This document shows, piece by piece, positions 19,241 to 27,689 of a stretch of DNA of 64,000 nucleotides. Origin of the DNA: Kitasatospora aureofaciens (lineage in GTDB: Bacteria; Actinomycetota; Actinomycetes; Streptomycetales; Streptomycetaceae); assembly GCF_019192735.1 (NCBI RefSeq), contig NZ_JAHTKP010000020.1:62001-126000 (forward strand), read 5' to 3'. The first letter of the stretch is position 1. Each line of letters opens with the position of its first letter. Below the pieces are notes generated by a model that was not told the DNA's origin, searched no databases, and saw nothing but the letters and a program-made list of their open reading frames with translations. The translations under genes and the position numbers were made by a program.

Positions 19241-19325
19241 ATTGTGAGATGCGGCTCATTGCCCGTCTATAGGTCGAAGACCGGGTTACACCTACATTGA
19301 GTGGAGCTGCCCGAAAGGCTCCTTC

Positions 19326-21530
19326 ATGCGCAAACCCTCCTCCGCTGCCGTCGACCCCCGGGTCCGCGGGCGGCTCGCCGCCCTCGGCCGGTTCTGCTTC
19401 CGGCACCGGCGCTGGGTGCTCGGCTTCTGGGCCGTCGTCCTGGTCGTCGGCGTGCTGATCGGGGGCCGGGTCTTCGAGGGCTCGGTGGCCGGCGCCTCCT
19501 CGGCCGGCTCCGAGGCCGACCGGGGCGGCGCCGTCGTCACCGCGGCCGACCCGGCCAGGGGTGTCGTCACCGCCGTCGTGGACGGCAAGCCGGTGAACGA
19601 TCCCGCGGTACGGGCGGCCGTCACCAAGGCCACCGCCGAGATCGCCGCACTGCCCGGCGTCTCCTCCGCGCAGGACGCCTACGGGCGGGGACCGGACGCC
19701 GCCGCGCTGCGCTCCGCCGACGGCCACGCGAGCCTCGTGACCGTACGGATGGCCGACACGAGCACCGGTGTCCAGGCCGACGCCGTCACCCAGCGGCTCG
19801 CCGCGCTGAACGGCGCGGGCGGCGCGCACGCCACGGTCGGCGGGGACCTCGTGCTCCAGCAGGAGGTCAAGAAGCAGACCGAGCAGGACACCCGCTTCGG
19901 CGAGATCGTCACCCTGCCGCTCACCCTGGTTGTCATGGTGCTGGTCTTCGGCGGCCTCGCGGCGGCCAGCCTCCCGGTGATCGGCGCGGTCGCCTCGGTG
20001 GGCGGGGCGCTGCTGGCCATGTTCGGCTTCAGCCGGATCATGGACATCGACACCAGCGTGCTGCCGATCGCCACCGTGCTGGGGCTCGGGCTGTCGATCG
20101 ACTACGCGTTGCTCATGGTGAATCGTTTCCGTGAGGAACGCGGGCACGGCGCGGGCATCGCCGCCGCCGTCGAGCGCACCGCCGCGACCGCCGGGCGTAC
20201 CGTCGCCTTCTCCGGGCTGACCGTCGCCGTCGCGCTGTCCGGCCTCTTCGTCTTCACCAGCCCGGTGCTCGGCGCCGTCGCCGCCGCCGGGGTGAGCGTC
20301 GTCGTCATCGCCGTCGCCGCCGCCCTCACTCTGATCCCCGCGCTGCTCGGCTTCGCGGGCGGGCGGATCAAGGCGCCCGCCGCGCCCGTGCCCGACGAGG
20401 GCTTCTTCAGTCGCACCGTCCGCCGGGTCCGCAAGCGGGCGGTGCCCGTCGCGCTCGCCTGCACCGCGCTGCTGATGGCCGCCGGCGCGCCCTTCCTGCA
20501 CGCCGACATGCGCAACTCCGGTGCCGCCGTGCTGCCCGCCTCCTCGGCCGGGCGGCAGGTCGCCGACACCATCGACCAGCGCTTCCCGCAGGTCGCCCAG
20601 GCGCCGATCACGGTCGTCGTCGAGGGCGGCGCGCGCGTCGCCCAGGCGTACGCGGACGAGGTCGTCGCCAAGCTGCCCGGCGTGAGCGGGGTGCGGGCGG
20701 TGACGCCGGTGAGCGACTCCGTCTCCACCATCGACGTCCTCGTCCACGGCGACCCGCAGGGCGGGCAGGCCAAGCAGGTCGTCGACGAGCTGCGGGCCGA
20801 CCGCGGCGGGCTGAAGACCTACGTCACCGGCGGCGCGGCCTCGGTGGTCGACTTCACGGACGAGCTGACCTCGCGCGGCCCCTGGGCGCTCGGCCTGGTC
20901 GCGGCCGGGACGCTGGTGCTGCTCTTCCTGATGACCGGCTCGGTGGTCATGCCGGTCAAGGCCCTGCTGATGAACCTGCTCTCGCTGGGCGCCTCGCTCG
21001 GCGCGCTCACCCTGGTGTTCCAGGACGGATATTTCAGCGGGCTGCTCGGATTCAGCCCGACGGGCGGGCTGGAGACCTTCATCCCGGTGCTGGTCTTCGC
21101 GTTCGCCTTCGGGTTGTCCATGGACTACGAGGTGTTCCTGCTCGCCCGGATCAAGGAACTGCATTCGCGCGGGTACAGCTGTACGAAGGCGGTGGAGCTG
21201 GGCGTCCAGCGCAGCGGGCGGATCATCACCTCGGCGGCGCTGCTCATGGTGATCGTCTTCGCCGGCTTCGCCCTCGGGGACATGCTCATGGTGAAGCAGA
21301 TGGGTATCGCGCTGGCCGTGGCCGTCGCCGTGGACGCCACCCTGGTGCGCTGCCTGCTCGTGCCGGCCGCGATGACCCTCTTCGGCGAGTTCAACTGGTG
21401 GGCGCCGGCCCCGCTGCGACGCCTCCACCGCCGCTTCGGCCTGAGCGAGCACGTCGAACTCCCGCCGATCGAGCCGCCGGTGATACCGGCCCCGCGGCCG
21501 GTGGAGCAGGACCTGGTCGGGACGCCGTAG
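19326..21530 (+). CDS. MMPL/RND-family exporter
   Basis: A 734-aa membrane transporter with 11-12 predicted transmembrane segments. It has two large extracytoplasmic loops (about residues 55-190 and 385-520) and two RND cores, each with the characteristic D-Y motif: GLSIDYALLMVNRFREE and GLSMDYEVFLLARIKEL. The family uses proton-motive force to export lipids, polyketides or drugs. The product begins MRKPSSAAVDPRVRG at ATG 19326 with only a weak AAGG ribosome site. The divergent MarR gene and the hydrolase beyond it begin six bases after its stop on the other strand, so the MarR protein is convergent with it rather than an obvious operon partner. The substrate is unknown. Confidence 0.9.
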   Translation: MRKPSSAAVDPRVRGRLAALGRFCFRHRRWVLGFWAVVLVVGVLIGGRVFEGSVAGASSAGSEADRGGAVVTAADPARGVVTAVVDGKPVNDPAVRAAVTKATAEIAALPGVSSAQDAYGRGPDAAALRSADGHASLVTVRMADTSTGVQADAVTQRLAALNGAGGAHATVGGDLVLQQEVKKQTEQDTRFGEIVTLPLTLVVMVLVFGGLAAASLPVIGAVASVGGALLAMFGFSRIMDIDTSVLPIATVLGLGLSIDYALLMVNRFREERGHGAGIAAAVERTAATAGRTVAFSGLTVAVALSGLFVFTSPVLGAVAAAGVSVVVIAVAAALTLIPALLGFAGGRIKAPAAPVPDEGFFSRTVRRVRKRAVPVALACTALLMAAGAPFLHADMRNSGAAVLPASSAGRQVADTIDQRFPQVAQAPITVVVEGGARVAQAYADEVVAKLPGVSGVRAVTPVSDSVSTIDVLVHGDPQGGQAKQVVDELRADRGGLKTYVTGGAASVVDFTDELTSRGPWALGLVAAGTLVLLFLMTGSVVMPVKALLMNLLSLGASLGALTLVFQDGYFSGLLGFSPTGGLETFIPVLVFAFAFGLSMDYEVFLLARIKELHSRGYSCTKAVELGVQRSGRIITSAALLMVIVFAGFALGDMLMVKQMGIALAVAVAVDATLVRCLLVPAAMTLFGEFNWWAPAPLRRLHRRFGLSEHVELPPIEPPVIPAPRPVEQDLVGTP

Positions 21531-21536
21531 TCACTC

Positions 21537-21968
21537 TCAGTTCAGGCGGCGCAGGAGGTCGACGCTTGCGCGCAGCTGGGCCTGTTCCTCGGGGGTGAGG
21601 CGGGCCTCGATGGCGGCGGCGATGCGGGCCTCGCGGCGGGCGCGCTGTTCGAGGAGGGCGGCGCGGCCGGCCTCGGTGGCGGTGATCAGCAGCTTGCGGC
21701 CGTCGGTGGCGTGCGGCTGCTGGGTGACCAGGCCGGTCTCGGTGAGGAGGGCGACGGTGCGGGCCATCGACTGGTGGCGGACGCGCTGGCGGGCGGCGAG
21801 TTCGGCGACGGTGTAGGCGCGTTCGTCGCGGACCAGCAGGCCGAGGACGCCGGCCTGGTTCTGCGGCAGGGTGTCGTCGGGGCGCAGCGCGCGGACGAGT
21901 TCGCCGATGGCGGCGCGCAGCTCGGCGGCGAGGTCCAGGGTGTCCGGGTGTGGGGTGGAGTCGGTCAT
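21537..21968 (-). CDS. MarR-family transcriptional regulator
   Basis: A 143-aa winged-helix protein: the recognition region is YTVAELAARQRVRHQSMARTVALLTETGLV, followed by the wing (TQQPHATDGRKLLITATEAGRAAL). MarR proteins are dimeric repressors that release DNA on binding phenolic or redox ligands. It diverges from the metallo-hydrolase gene at 22031. The 62-bp gap holds repeated CTGTRCAG-type half-sites, consistent with autoregulation and control of the hydrolase. Confidence 0.9.
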   Translation of the reverse strand: MTDSTPHPDTLDLAAELRAAIGELVRALRPDDTLPQNQAGVLGLLVRDERAYTVAELAARQRVRHQSMARTVALLTETGLVTQQPHATDGRKLLITATEAGRAALLEQRARREARIAAAIEARLTPEEQAQLRASVDLLRRLN

Positions 21969-21988
21969 GGGACCAGCCTATCGCGAAG

Positions 21989-22016
21989 CTGTACAGCAAA
22001 ACTGTGCAGTCTTGCT
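21989..22016. promoter_or_regulatory. Probable MarR operator in the divergent promoter
   Basis: CTGTACAG is a perfect palindrome (21989-21996). It is followed by a near-palindrome AGCAAAACTG-TG-CAGTCTTGCT (21995-22016, one mismatched pair) that contains CTGTGCAG. The site overlaps the region just upstream of a TAGTGT -10-like hexamer (22018-22023) for the hydrolase gene. Confidence 0.55.
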
Positions 22017-22030
22017 GTAGTGTTCGAGTC

Positions 22031-22672
22031 ATGCGAATCACCAAGTTCGGACATGCCTGCGTACGCCTGGAGCACGGCGGCACCACCGTCGTCATCGACC
22101 CCGGGATGTTCACCGACCCCGCCGCCCTGGCCGGGGCCGACGCCGTGCTGATCACCCACGAGCACCTGGACCACTTCGAGGAGGCCCGGCTGCGCGCCGC
22201 GCTGGAGGCCGACCCGGCGCTGCGGGTGTGGACCAACGACGCGGTGGCGGCCCGGCTGGACGGGGTGGCGCGGCGCGTCACCGCCGTCGGCGAGGGCGAC
22301 GCCTTCGACCTGGGCGGGCTGGCCGTGTCGGTGCACGGCGAGTGGCACGCGGTGATCCACCCGGACATCCCGCGGGTGAAGAACATCGGCTTCCTCTTCG
22401 ACGGCCGCCTCTTCCACCCCGGCGACGCGCTGACCGTGCCGCCGCACGCCGTCGAGACGCTGCTGCTGCCGATCGCCGCGCCGTGGAGCAAGGTGTCCGA
22501 ACTGGTCGACTACGTTCGGGAATCGGGCCCGCGGCAGGCGGTGCCGGTGCACGACGCGGTGCTCAGCCCGGCCGGGCTGGCCGTGCACACCCGGCTGGTC
22601 GGCCCGGACGGGCCGGGGACGGGCGCCGAACTGCGCACGCTCGGCGAGGGCGAGTCCCTGGACCTCGGCTGA
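22031..22672 (+). CDS. MBL-fold metallo-hydrolase
   Basis: A 213-aa beta-lactamase-fold hydrolase with the metal-binding HEHLDH motif (TRK-less LITHEHLDHFEE), a second histidine in SVHGEWHAVIH and an aspartate in FHPGDALTVP. It resembles the UlaG/YcfL-like small hydrolases with an N-terminal ITKFGHACVRLEHGG strand pair. The substrate is unknown. ATG 22031 lacks a ribosome site but lies seven bases after a TAGTGT hexamer, so the transcript may be leaderless. Regulation by the divergent MarR protein is likely. Confidence 0.88.
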   Translation: MRITKFGHACVRLEHGGTTVVIDPGMFTDPAALAGADAVLITHEHLDHFEEARLRAALEADPALRVWTNDAVAARLDGVARRVTAVGEGDAFDLGGLAVSVHGEWHAVIHPDIPRVKNIGFLFDGRLFHPGDALTVPPHAVETLLLPIAAPWSKVSELVDYVRESGPRQAVPVHDAVLSPAGLAVHTRLVGPDGPGTGAELRTLGEGESLDLG

Positions 22673-22704
22673 CCGCGGCCCGGCGGCGCCGGTAGCCTGG
22701 CGCC

Positions 22705-23298
22705 ATGCTGAAGATCGGACTCACGGGTGGCATCGGTGCGGGCAAGAGCGAGGTGTCCCGGCTGTTCGCTGCCCACGGCGCGGTGATCGTCGACTCGGAC
22801 GTGATCTCCCGCGAGGTGGTCGCGCCCGGGACGGCCGGACTGGCGGCCGTGGCGGCCGAGTTCGGCCCGCAGGTGCTGCGGCCGGACGGTTCGCTGGACC
22901 GGCCGGCGCTGGGCGCGATCGTCTTCGCCGACCCGGACCGGCTGCGGGCGCTGAACGCGATCGTCCACCCGCTGGTGCGGGCCCGCTCCGCCGAGCTGGA
23001 GGCCTCCGCCGCGCCGGACGCCGTCGTGGTGCACGACGTGCCGCTGCTCGCCGAGAACGGGCTCGCGCCGTTGTACGACCTGGTCGTGGTGGTGGACGCC
23101 ACGGACGAGGTCCGGGTCGACCGGCTGGTGGAGCTGCGCGGCATGACCGAGGAGGAGGCCCGGGCCCGGATGGCCGCACAGGCCACCCGGGCGGAGCGGC
23201 TGGCGATCGCGGACATCGTGATCGACAACAGCGGCCCGCTGGAGGCGTTGGCGCCGCGGGTCGCCGAGGTGTGGGCGGAGCTGCGGCCCCAGGCCTAG
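22705..23298 (+). CDS. coaE: Dephospho-CoA kinase
   Basis: A 197-aa P-loop kinase that phosphorylates the 3'-OH of dephospho-CoA, the last step of coenzyme A synthesis. Walker A is GGIGAGKS (residues 8-15). The family segments GAVIVDSDVISREVV, LNAIVHPLVR and VVHDVPLLAENG are present, as is the lid region RMAAQATRAERLAIADIVIDNSG. The length is typical for a stand-alone enzyme. The stop codon shares the four bases CTAG with the stop of the convergent histidine kinase gene. Confidence 0.96.
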   Translation: MLKIGLTGGIGAGKSEVSRLFAAHGAVIVDSDVISREVVAPGTAGLAAVAAEFGPQVLRPDGSLDRPALGAIVFADPDRLRALNAIVHPLVRARSAELEASAAPDAVVVHDVPLLAENGLAPLYDLVVVVDATDEVRVDRLVELRGMTEEEARARMAAQATRAERLAIADIVIDNSGPLEALAPRVAEVWAELRPQA

Positions 23299-24506
23299 GA
23301 GTCCGCGCGGGCGGCCTCCGGGGCGGCCAGCGGCAGTCGGGCCCGGACGGCGAAGCCGCCGTCGGGGGTCGGGCCGGCGTCCAGGGTGCCGCCGAGGTCG
23401 TCGGCGCGGGTGCGCATGCCGTCCAGGCCGTGGCCGCCGGAGGGCAGTTCGGGCTCCTCGCGGGTGCCGCCGGGGGAGTTGACCACGGCGAGGCGCAGCC
23501 CGTCCCGGCGGACCTCGACGGTGACGGCCACCTCGGCCTCGGGCGCGTGCTTGTGGGCGTTGGTCAGCGCCTCCTGGACGATCCGGTAGGCCGCGTACTG
23601 GACGGCGGGGCCGGGCGCGGGCAGCCCGTCGGCCGGGCCGGTGACGGTGAGGCCGACGACGAGGCCGGCCTGCCGGGACTCGTCGACCAGGGCGGGCAGG
23701 CCGCGCAGCGACGGGCCCTGGTCGGAGGCCGGGGTGAGCACGCCGAGCAGGCCGCGCAGTTCGGTGAGGGCCTGGAGGCCGAGGGCGCGGATCAGGCCGA
23801 GGGTCTCCCGGACGGCGTGCGGGTCGTCGGCGGCCGCGTGCCGGCAGGCGCCGGCGTGCAGGGTGATCAGCGAGACCCGGTTGGAGACCACGTCGTGCAT
23901 CTCCCGGGCGAGCCGGGCGCGTTCGGCGGCGACGGCCCGTTCCTCGGCGTGCCGGCGGGCCTCCTCCAGCAGCCGGTTGCGCTCGGCGAGCACGGTGACG
24001 GCGCGGGCGCGCTGGTGGGCGGCGAGTCCGAGCGCGAGCGGGACGGCGCCGTAGACCAGCGGGTCCTCGATGACGTTGGCGAGGGTGGACAGCGTGGTGA
24101 GGTCCGAGAGGTCGAACGGGATCGTCAGGCGGATCTCGGCCAGCACGGCGAGCACGGCCAGCGTCCGGGTGGGGCCGCGCCGCGCGGCCAGCCCGTAGAG
24201 GGCGACGGCGAGCGGGAGTTGCCCGCTCAGCAGGGTCATGACGGCGACGGTCACCGGGGAGCGCCGCCGGACGACGAGGGCGAACGCGCCGGCCGTCATC
24301 AGGCCCGCGTTGACCGCCCGCGAGGGGGTCGGCCCGACGTCGGCGTCGTTCGTGGCGAGCACCAGCAGCACCAGGGCGGTCGGCGCGAGGGCGACGATCG
24401 GGTCGGGCAGCCGGACCGGCAGGCTCAGCAGCATGGTGGCGAGGTTCGAGTCCGGGTGCTCGGCGAAGGGCCGGGCGTCGGGCTGCTGGTCGGTGGGCTG
24501 GCGCAT
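23295..24506 (-). CDS. Sensor histidine kinase (HisKA_3 type), orphan
   Basis: A 403-aa protein starting at ATG 24506 (MRQPTDQQPD); ATG 24566 would add 20 residues. About four to five N-terminal transmembrane segments (IVALAPTALVLLVLAT, GLMTAGAFALVV and further) are followed by a short coiled coil and the dimerisation/phospho-acceptor motif LAREMHDVVSNRVSLI, whose histidine is the expected phosphorylation site. The ATPase domain shows the N-box EALTNAHKHA and the G-box GGHGLDGMRTRADDLGG. This is the NarL-type kinase class. No response-regulator gene is next to it, so its partner must be elsewhere. Confidence 0.88.
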   Translation of the reverse strand: MRQPTDQQPDARPFAEHPDSNLATMLLSLPVRLPDPIVALAPTALVLLVLATNDADVGPTPSRAVNAGLMTAGAFALVVRRRSPVTVAVMTLLSGQLPLAVALYGLAARRGPTRTLAVLAVLAEIRLTIPFDLSDLTTLSTLANVIEDPLVYGAVPLALGLAAHQRARAVTVLAERNRLLEEARRHAEERAVAAERARLAREMHDVVSNRVSLITLHAGACRHAAADDPHAVRETLGLIRALGLQALTELRGLLGVLTPASDQGPSLRGLPALVDESRQAGLVVGLTVTGPADGLPAPGPAVQYAAYRIVQEALTNAHKHAPEAEVAVTVEVRRDGLRLAVVNSPGGTREEPELPSGGHGLDGMRTRADDLGGTLDAGPTPDGGFAVRARLPLAAPEAARADS

Positions 24507-24591
24507 GGGGGCATGCTTCCACACCGCGGTTTTCGCGGGCCCTGGACCCCAGGCCCTGGATTTCATCTTCCCGGGAAGGAATTATGGCGGG

Positions 24592-25155
24592 ATGGATGAT
24601 CGTTTCTCTGCCGTCTCTCCCGCGCCGCCGTCCGGCCCCGCCCCGGAGGTCGTGCGGATGCCGGAGTACACCCGTGCCGACCAGGACGAGATCCTCGGCC
24701 CCGGCGACGACCCGTACGGCGTCGCCCACACCGGGCTGGTCTTCCTGCCCAAGGAGATCCACTTCGGCATCCGGGCCGCCGACGGCCGCCTCGTCGCCCA
24801 CGCCGGCCTGCTGCCGCTGCCGCTCACCGTGGGCGACGCCGACGTCCGCGCGGTCGGCGTCGGGGGCGTCGCCGTCGCCCCCGACCGGCGCGGCGGCGGC
24901 CTCGCCCGTGCCGTCGTCGGGGCCGCCCTCGACCACGCGCGCACGCTCGGCCCGGCGTACGCGCTGCTGTTCTGCCGCCCGCCGCTCGTCGGCCTCTACG
25001 GGCGGCTGGGCTTCCGGGAGGTGGCCGGGGAGGTGACGGTGGAGCAGCCCGAGGGGCGGCTCGCGGTGATGCCGCTGTGCACGATGTGGACGCCGCTGCG
25101 GGACGGCGCCGGGTGGCCGGCGGGGGCGGTGCGGCTGCGGTCGCTGCCGATGTGA
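24592..25155 (+). CDS. GNAT-family N-acetyltransferase
   Basis: A 187-aa protein (start ATG 24592). The GNAT core includes the acetyl-CoA pyrophosphate loop region VAVAPDRRGGGLARAVVGAAL, and the C-terminal LVGLYGRLGFREV motif. The N-terminal EILGPGDDPYGVAHTGL segment resembles the AAC(2')-like or uncharacterised GNAT group; the substrate is unknown. It is convergent with the amidotransferase-like gene at 25186, with a 30-bp gap. Confidence 0.8.
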   Translation: MDDRFSAVSPAPPSGPAPEVVRMPEYTRADQDEILGPGDDPYGVAHTGLVFLPKEIHFGIRAADGRLVAHAGLLPLPLTVGDADVRAVGVGGVAVAPDRRGGGLARAVVGAALDHARTLGPAYALLFCRPPLVGLYGRLGFREVAGEVTVEQPEGRLAVMPLCTMWTPLRDGAGWPAGAVRLRSLPM

Positions 25156-25185
25156 CGCGGGCTGCCCGTCGGGGCTGGGCTGCCG

Positions 25186-25902
25186 TCAGACCGTGGCACC
25201 CGCGTGGGCGACGGCGGCGGCCGCCAGGGCGCGGATCATGGCGTGGGCCCGGGTGCCGTCGCCGGACAGCTCCGGCTGGAACAGGGAGGCGAGGAAGAAC
25301 GGGTGGCCCGGCAGCTCCAGGATGCGCACCTCGCCGCTCTCGTCCGCCCCGCTGAACCGCATGCCGTGCGCGCGCAGGCGGTCCAGGTAGTCGGCGTTGA
25401 GGCCGTACGCGCAGTGGTAGCGCTCCAGGGTGCGGGTGGTGCCGAGGACGCGTTCGGCGAGCGTGCCGGGGGTGATCGCGACCGGGCCCTCGTGGCCGAC
25501 GAGTGAGCAGGTGAGCGGCACGACGACCTGCTCGTCCCGGTCCGGGTGCTGCTCGCCGTGGACGGCGTCGCCGAGGCCGCAGACGTTGCGGGCGTACTCC
25601 AGCACGGCGTGCTGGAAGCCGGCGCAGGTGCCGAGGAAGGGGATGCCGCGCTCGCGGGCGGTGCGGACGGCGGCCAGGGCGCCGTCCTCGTTGCGGTACG
25701 GGCTGCCGGGGAGCAGCCAGATCGCGTCGAAGCCGTCCAGGGCGCCGGGTGCGCCGGCGTCCTCGGTGGGGATCCAGTAGGCGTCCAGGACGAGCTGGTC
25801 GCGGGTGGCGAGGGCATCGAGCAGGCCGGGGATGCGGGCGTGCGAGCGGACGGCCGGGGAGCGGTCGCCGACCAGGGCGATCCGCGGGGTCAGGTAGGTC
25901 AT
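25186..25902 (-). CDS. CTP synthase C-terminal-region-related amidotransferase-like protein
   Basis: A 238-aa class I glutamine-amidotransferase-fold protein. It carries the nucleophile elbow GTCAGFQHAVLEYARNV, resembling the CTP synthase glutaminase domain, plus ELPGHPFFLASLFQPEL, where the H-P-x-F and Q-P-E elements occupy the usual His/Glu region. It lacks the synthetase half of CTP synthase. In some relatives of this family the active-site cysteine is replaced by selenocysteine; here it is an ordinary TGC/TGT-type Cys. ATG 25902 has AGGA seven bases upstream. The biochemical role is unestablished. It diverges from the LysR gene at 25981. Confidence 0.8.
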   Translation of the reverse strand: MTYLTPRIALVGDRSPAVRSHARIPGLLDALATRDQLVLDAYWIPTEDAGAPGALDGFDAIWLLPGSPYRNEDGALAAVRTARERGIPFLGTCAGFQHAVLEYARNVCGLGDAVHGEQHPDRDEQVVVPLTCSLVGHEGPVAITPGTLAERVLGTTRTLERYHCAYGLNADYLDRLRAHGMRFSGADESGEVRILELPGHPFFLASLFQPELSGDGTRAHAMIRALAAAAVAHAGATV

Positions 25903-25980
25903 GCGGCTATCCTGGCCCGGCACCCGAGATCAGCGCCAACGATGATTTCTTACCTCTCGATCAGATCGGTTGATGGGCCC

Positions 25981-26859
25981 GTGGATCCGCAGCAGCTGCG
26001 CACCTTCGTCACCGTCGTCCGCCTCGGCTCCTTCTCCGAGGCGGCCCGGGAACTCGGCTACACCCAGTCCGCGGTCTCCCAGCAGATCGCCGCCCTGGAG
26101 GCCGACCTCGGGGCGCCGCTGCTCGGCCGCCGCCCGGTCGCCCCGACCGAGGCGGGCGTGCGGCTGCTGGAGCACGCCGGTCCGTTGCTCGTCCGGCTGG
26201 AGGCGGCGCGCGCCGACGTCGCCCGCCTGGTCGGCGCCGTGGGCGCCCGGCTGGTGCTCGGCGCGACCCCGCTGGCGCTCGGAGCGGCGGTCGGGCGCGC
26301 GCTCGGCGAGGTACGCCGGGCGTACCCGCGGGCGGAGGTGCTCGTCCGGGTGGTCGCCCAGGACGCCCTGCCCGCGCTGGTCGCCACCGGCGAGGTCGAC
26401 CTCGCCCTGATCGACGGCCTGGCCGCCCCCAGCGACCCGCTGCCACTGCCCGACGTCGGCCCGCTCACCACCGTCGCCGTCGCCGAGCAGCCGGTCGTCG
26501 TCGCCCTCCCGGCCGGGCACCCGCTCGCGGGCCGCCCCGGCGTCGCGCTCGCCGACCTCTCCGCCGCGCGCTGGCTGGACGCCCCCGACCTCACCCCGAC
26601 CGCCGCCCGGCTGCGCGCCGCCACCGGCGTCGACGGCTTCCGCCCCGCCACCCGGTACCGGGGCACCGACGTCCACGGCCTGCTCGCGCTCGTGGCCACC
26701 GGGCACGGGCTCACGCTGCTGCCGCCGTCCGCGCTGGACGGAATCCCCGGGGTCACGTCGGTGCCGGTCGCCGCGCCGCGGCTGGTGCACCGCACCGAGC
26801 TGGTCCACGGCAGCCTGCCGGAGGGTCCGGCGGCCGTGCTGGCAAGGGAGTTGGCATAG
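25981..26859 (+). CDS. LysR-family transcriptional regulator
   Basis: A 292-aa protein, with an N-terminal winged helix (VDPQQLRTFVTVVRLGSFSE, AARELGYTQSAVSQQIAALE) and a periplasmic-binding-protein-like effector domain from about residue 90. GTG 25981 gives the standard LysR N-terminus; ATG 25942 in frame would add 13 residues. LysR proteins usually regulate a divergently transcribed gene, here the CTP-synthase-like amidotransferase 78 bp away. The intergenic sequence contains an AT-rich TTTCTTACCTCTCGATCAGATC stretch that may be its binding region. Confidence 0.88.
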   Translation: MDPQQLRTFVTVVRLGSFSEAARELGYTQSAVSQQIAALEADLGAPLLGRRPVAPTEAGVRLLEHAGPLLVRLEAARADVARLVGAVGARLVLGATPLALGAAVGRALGEVRRAYPRAEVLVRVVAQDALPALVATGEVDLALIDGLAAPSDPLPLPDVGPLTTVAVAEQPVVVALPAGHPLAGRPGVALADLSAARWLDAPDLTPTAARLRAATGVDGFRPATRYRGTDVHGLLALVATGHGLTLLPPSALDGIPGVTSVPVAAPRLVHRTELVHGSLPEGPAAVLARELA

Positions 26860-26994
26860 CCCTGCCTTTTGCCCGGATATGGAGGCGTGGTCACCAGTAG
26901 TTCACGTCACGGGTCTCCCGGTGACTGTGGTACCGGTGCTGTCATGGGCACAGTCGCCCGGCAGAAGGCCGGGCCGGCCCAGGAGAGCGCCTTC

Positions 26995-27543
26995 ATGATG
27001 CTTCGTCAGCGCCTGGCCGCCACCGCGGCGGCCACCGTCCTCGCCGCCGCCGGGCTCGCCGCCGGCACCGCGCAGGCCGCCACCGCGCACCCCGCCAAGT
27101 CCCCTGCGCGCGGCGCCAGTTGTTCGCGCGCGTACCTGCCGCTGCCTGACCCGTCCTGCACCCCGGGCGCGTACAACCCGGCCGTCACCCAGGCGACCAT
27201 CGGCAAGACGATCTGCGTCTCCGGCTGGACCAGCACCGTCCGCCCGCCGGCCAGTTACACCAACGCCCTCAAGGCGCAGCAGATCGCCCAGTACGGCTAC
27301 GCGGACACCAACCCGGCCGACTACGAGGAGGACCACTTCGTCCCGCTGGAGCTCGGCGGCGCCCCGCGCGACCCGCGGAACCTGTGGCCCGAGCCGCGCT
27401 ACGGCGCCGAGCCGGCCGCCGGCAAGGACTCCGTCGAGAACAAGCTCAAGAAGGCGGTGTGCAGCGGCAGAGTCGGGCTCGACGCGGCCCGCAGCGCCAT
27501 CGCCACCGACTGGACCACCGCGCTGAGCCGCCTCGGCCTCTGA
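26995..27543 (+). CDS. Secreted small HNH-nuclease-like protein
   Basis: A 182-aa precursor: ATG 26995 has AGGAGAG seven bases upstream and opens a classical signal peptide (MMLRQRLAATAAATVLAAA, cleavage near AQAATA). The mature part is cysteine-containing (GASCSRAYLPLPDPSC; GKTICVSGW). It carries DYEEDHFVPLELGGAPRDP followed by RNLWPEPR, the D-H...N pattern of HNH/His-Me-finger endonucleases. About 120 residues of this kind recur in actinobacterial secreted proteins. Nuclease activity is inferred from motif only. It ends at a strong hairpin. Confidence 0.75.
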   Translation: MMLRQRLAATAAATVLAAAGLAAGTAQAATAHPAKSPARGASCSRAYLPLPDPSCTPGAYNPAVTQATIGKTICVSGWTSTVRPPASYTNALKAQQIAQYGYADTNPADYEEDHFVPLELGGAPRDPRNLWPEPRYGAEPAAGKDSVENKLKKAVCSGRVGLDAARSAIATDWTTALSRLGL

Positions 27544-27581
27544 CGGCTCGTCCCATGGAGCGGCGGGTCGGCCCACGTAAT

Positions 27582-27628
27582 GGCGGGTCGGCCCGTCCGG
27601 TCCCCTGTGCCGGACGGGCCGACCCGCC
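27582..27628. terminator. Bidirectional hairpin terminator
   Basis: A perfect 19-bp stem (GGCGGGTCGGCCCGTCCGG and its complement) with a nine-base loop lies between two convergent genes. No T tract is present. A second partial copy of the left arm (GGCGGGTCGGCCCA) starts at 27562. Confidence 0.75.
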
Positions 27629-27689
27629 GTGCCCCGGTATCGCGCCCGGGGCCGTTTCTCGGGGCCGCCTTTCGGGGCCCGCCCCCTGG

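Noticed and set aside
22510..24936. 808-codon minus-strand frame over coaE, the kinase and the acetyltransferase
   Set aside because: It crosses genes on both strands and is Arg/Pro-rich, so it is a shadow.
27562..27595. Two direct GGCGGGTCGGCC copies as a possible CRISPR-like repeat
   Set aside because: Only two copies and one is part of a terminator stem.
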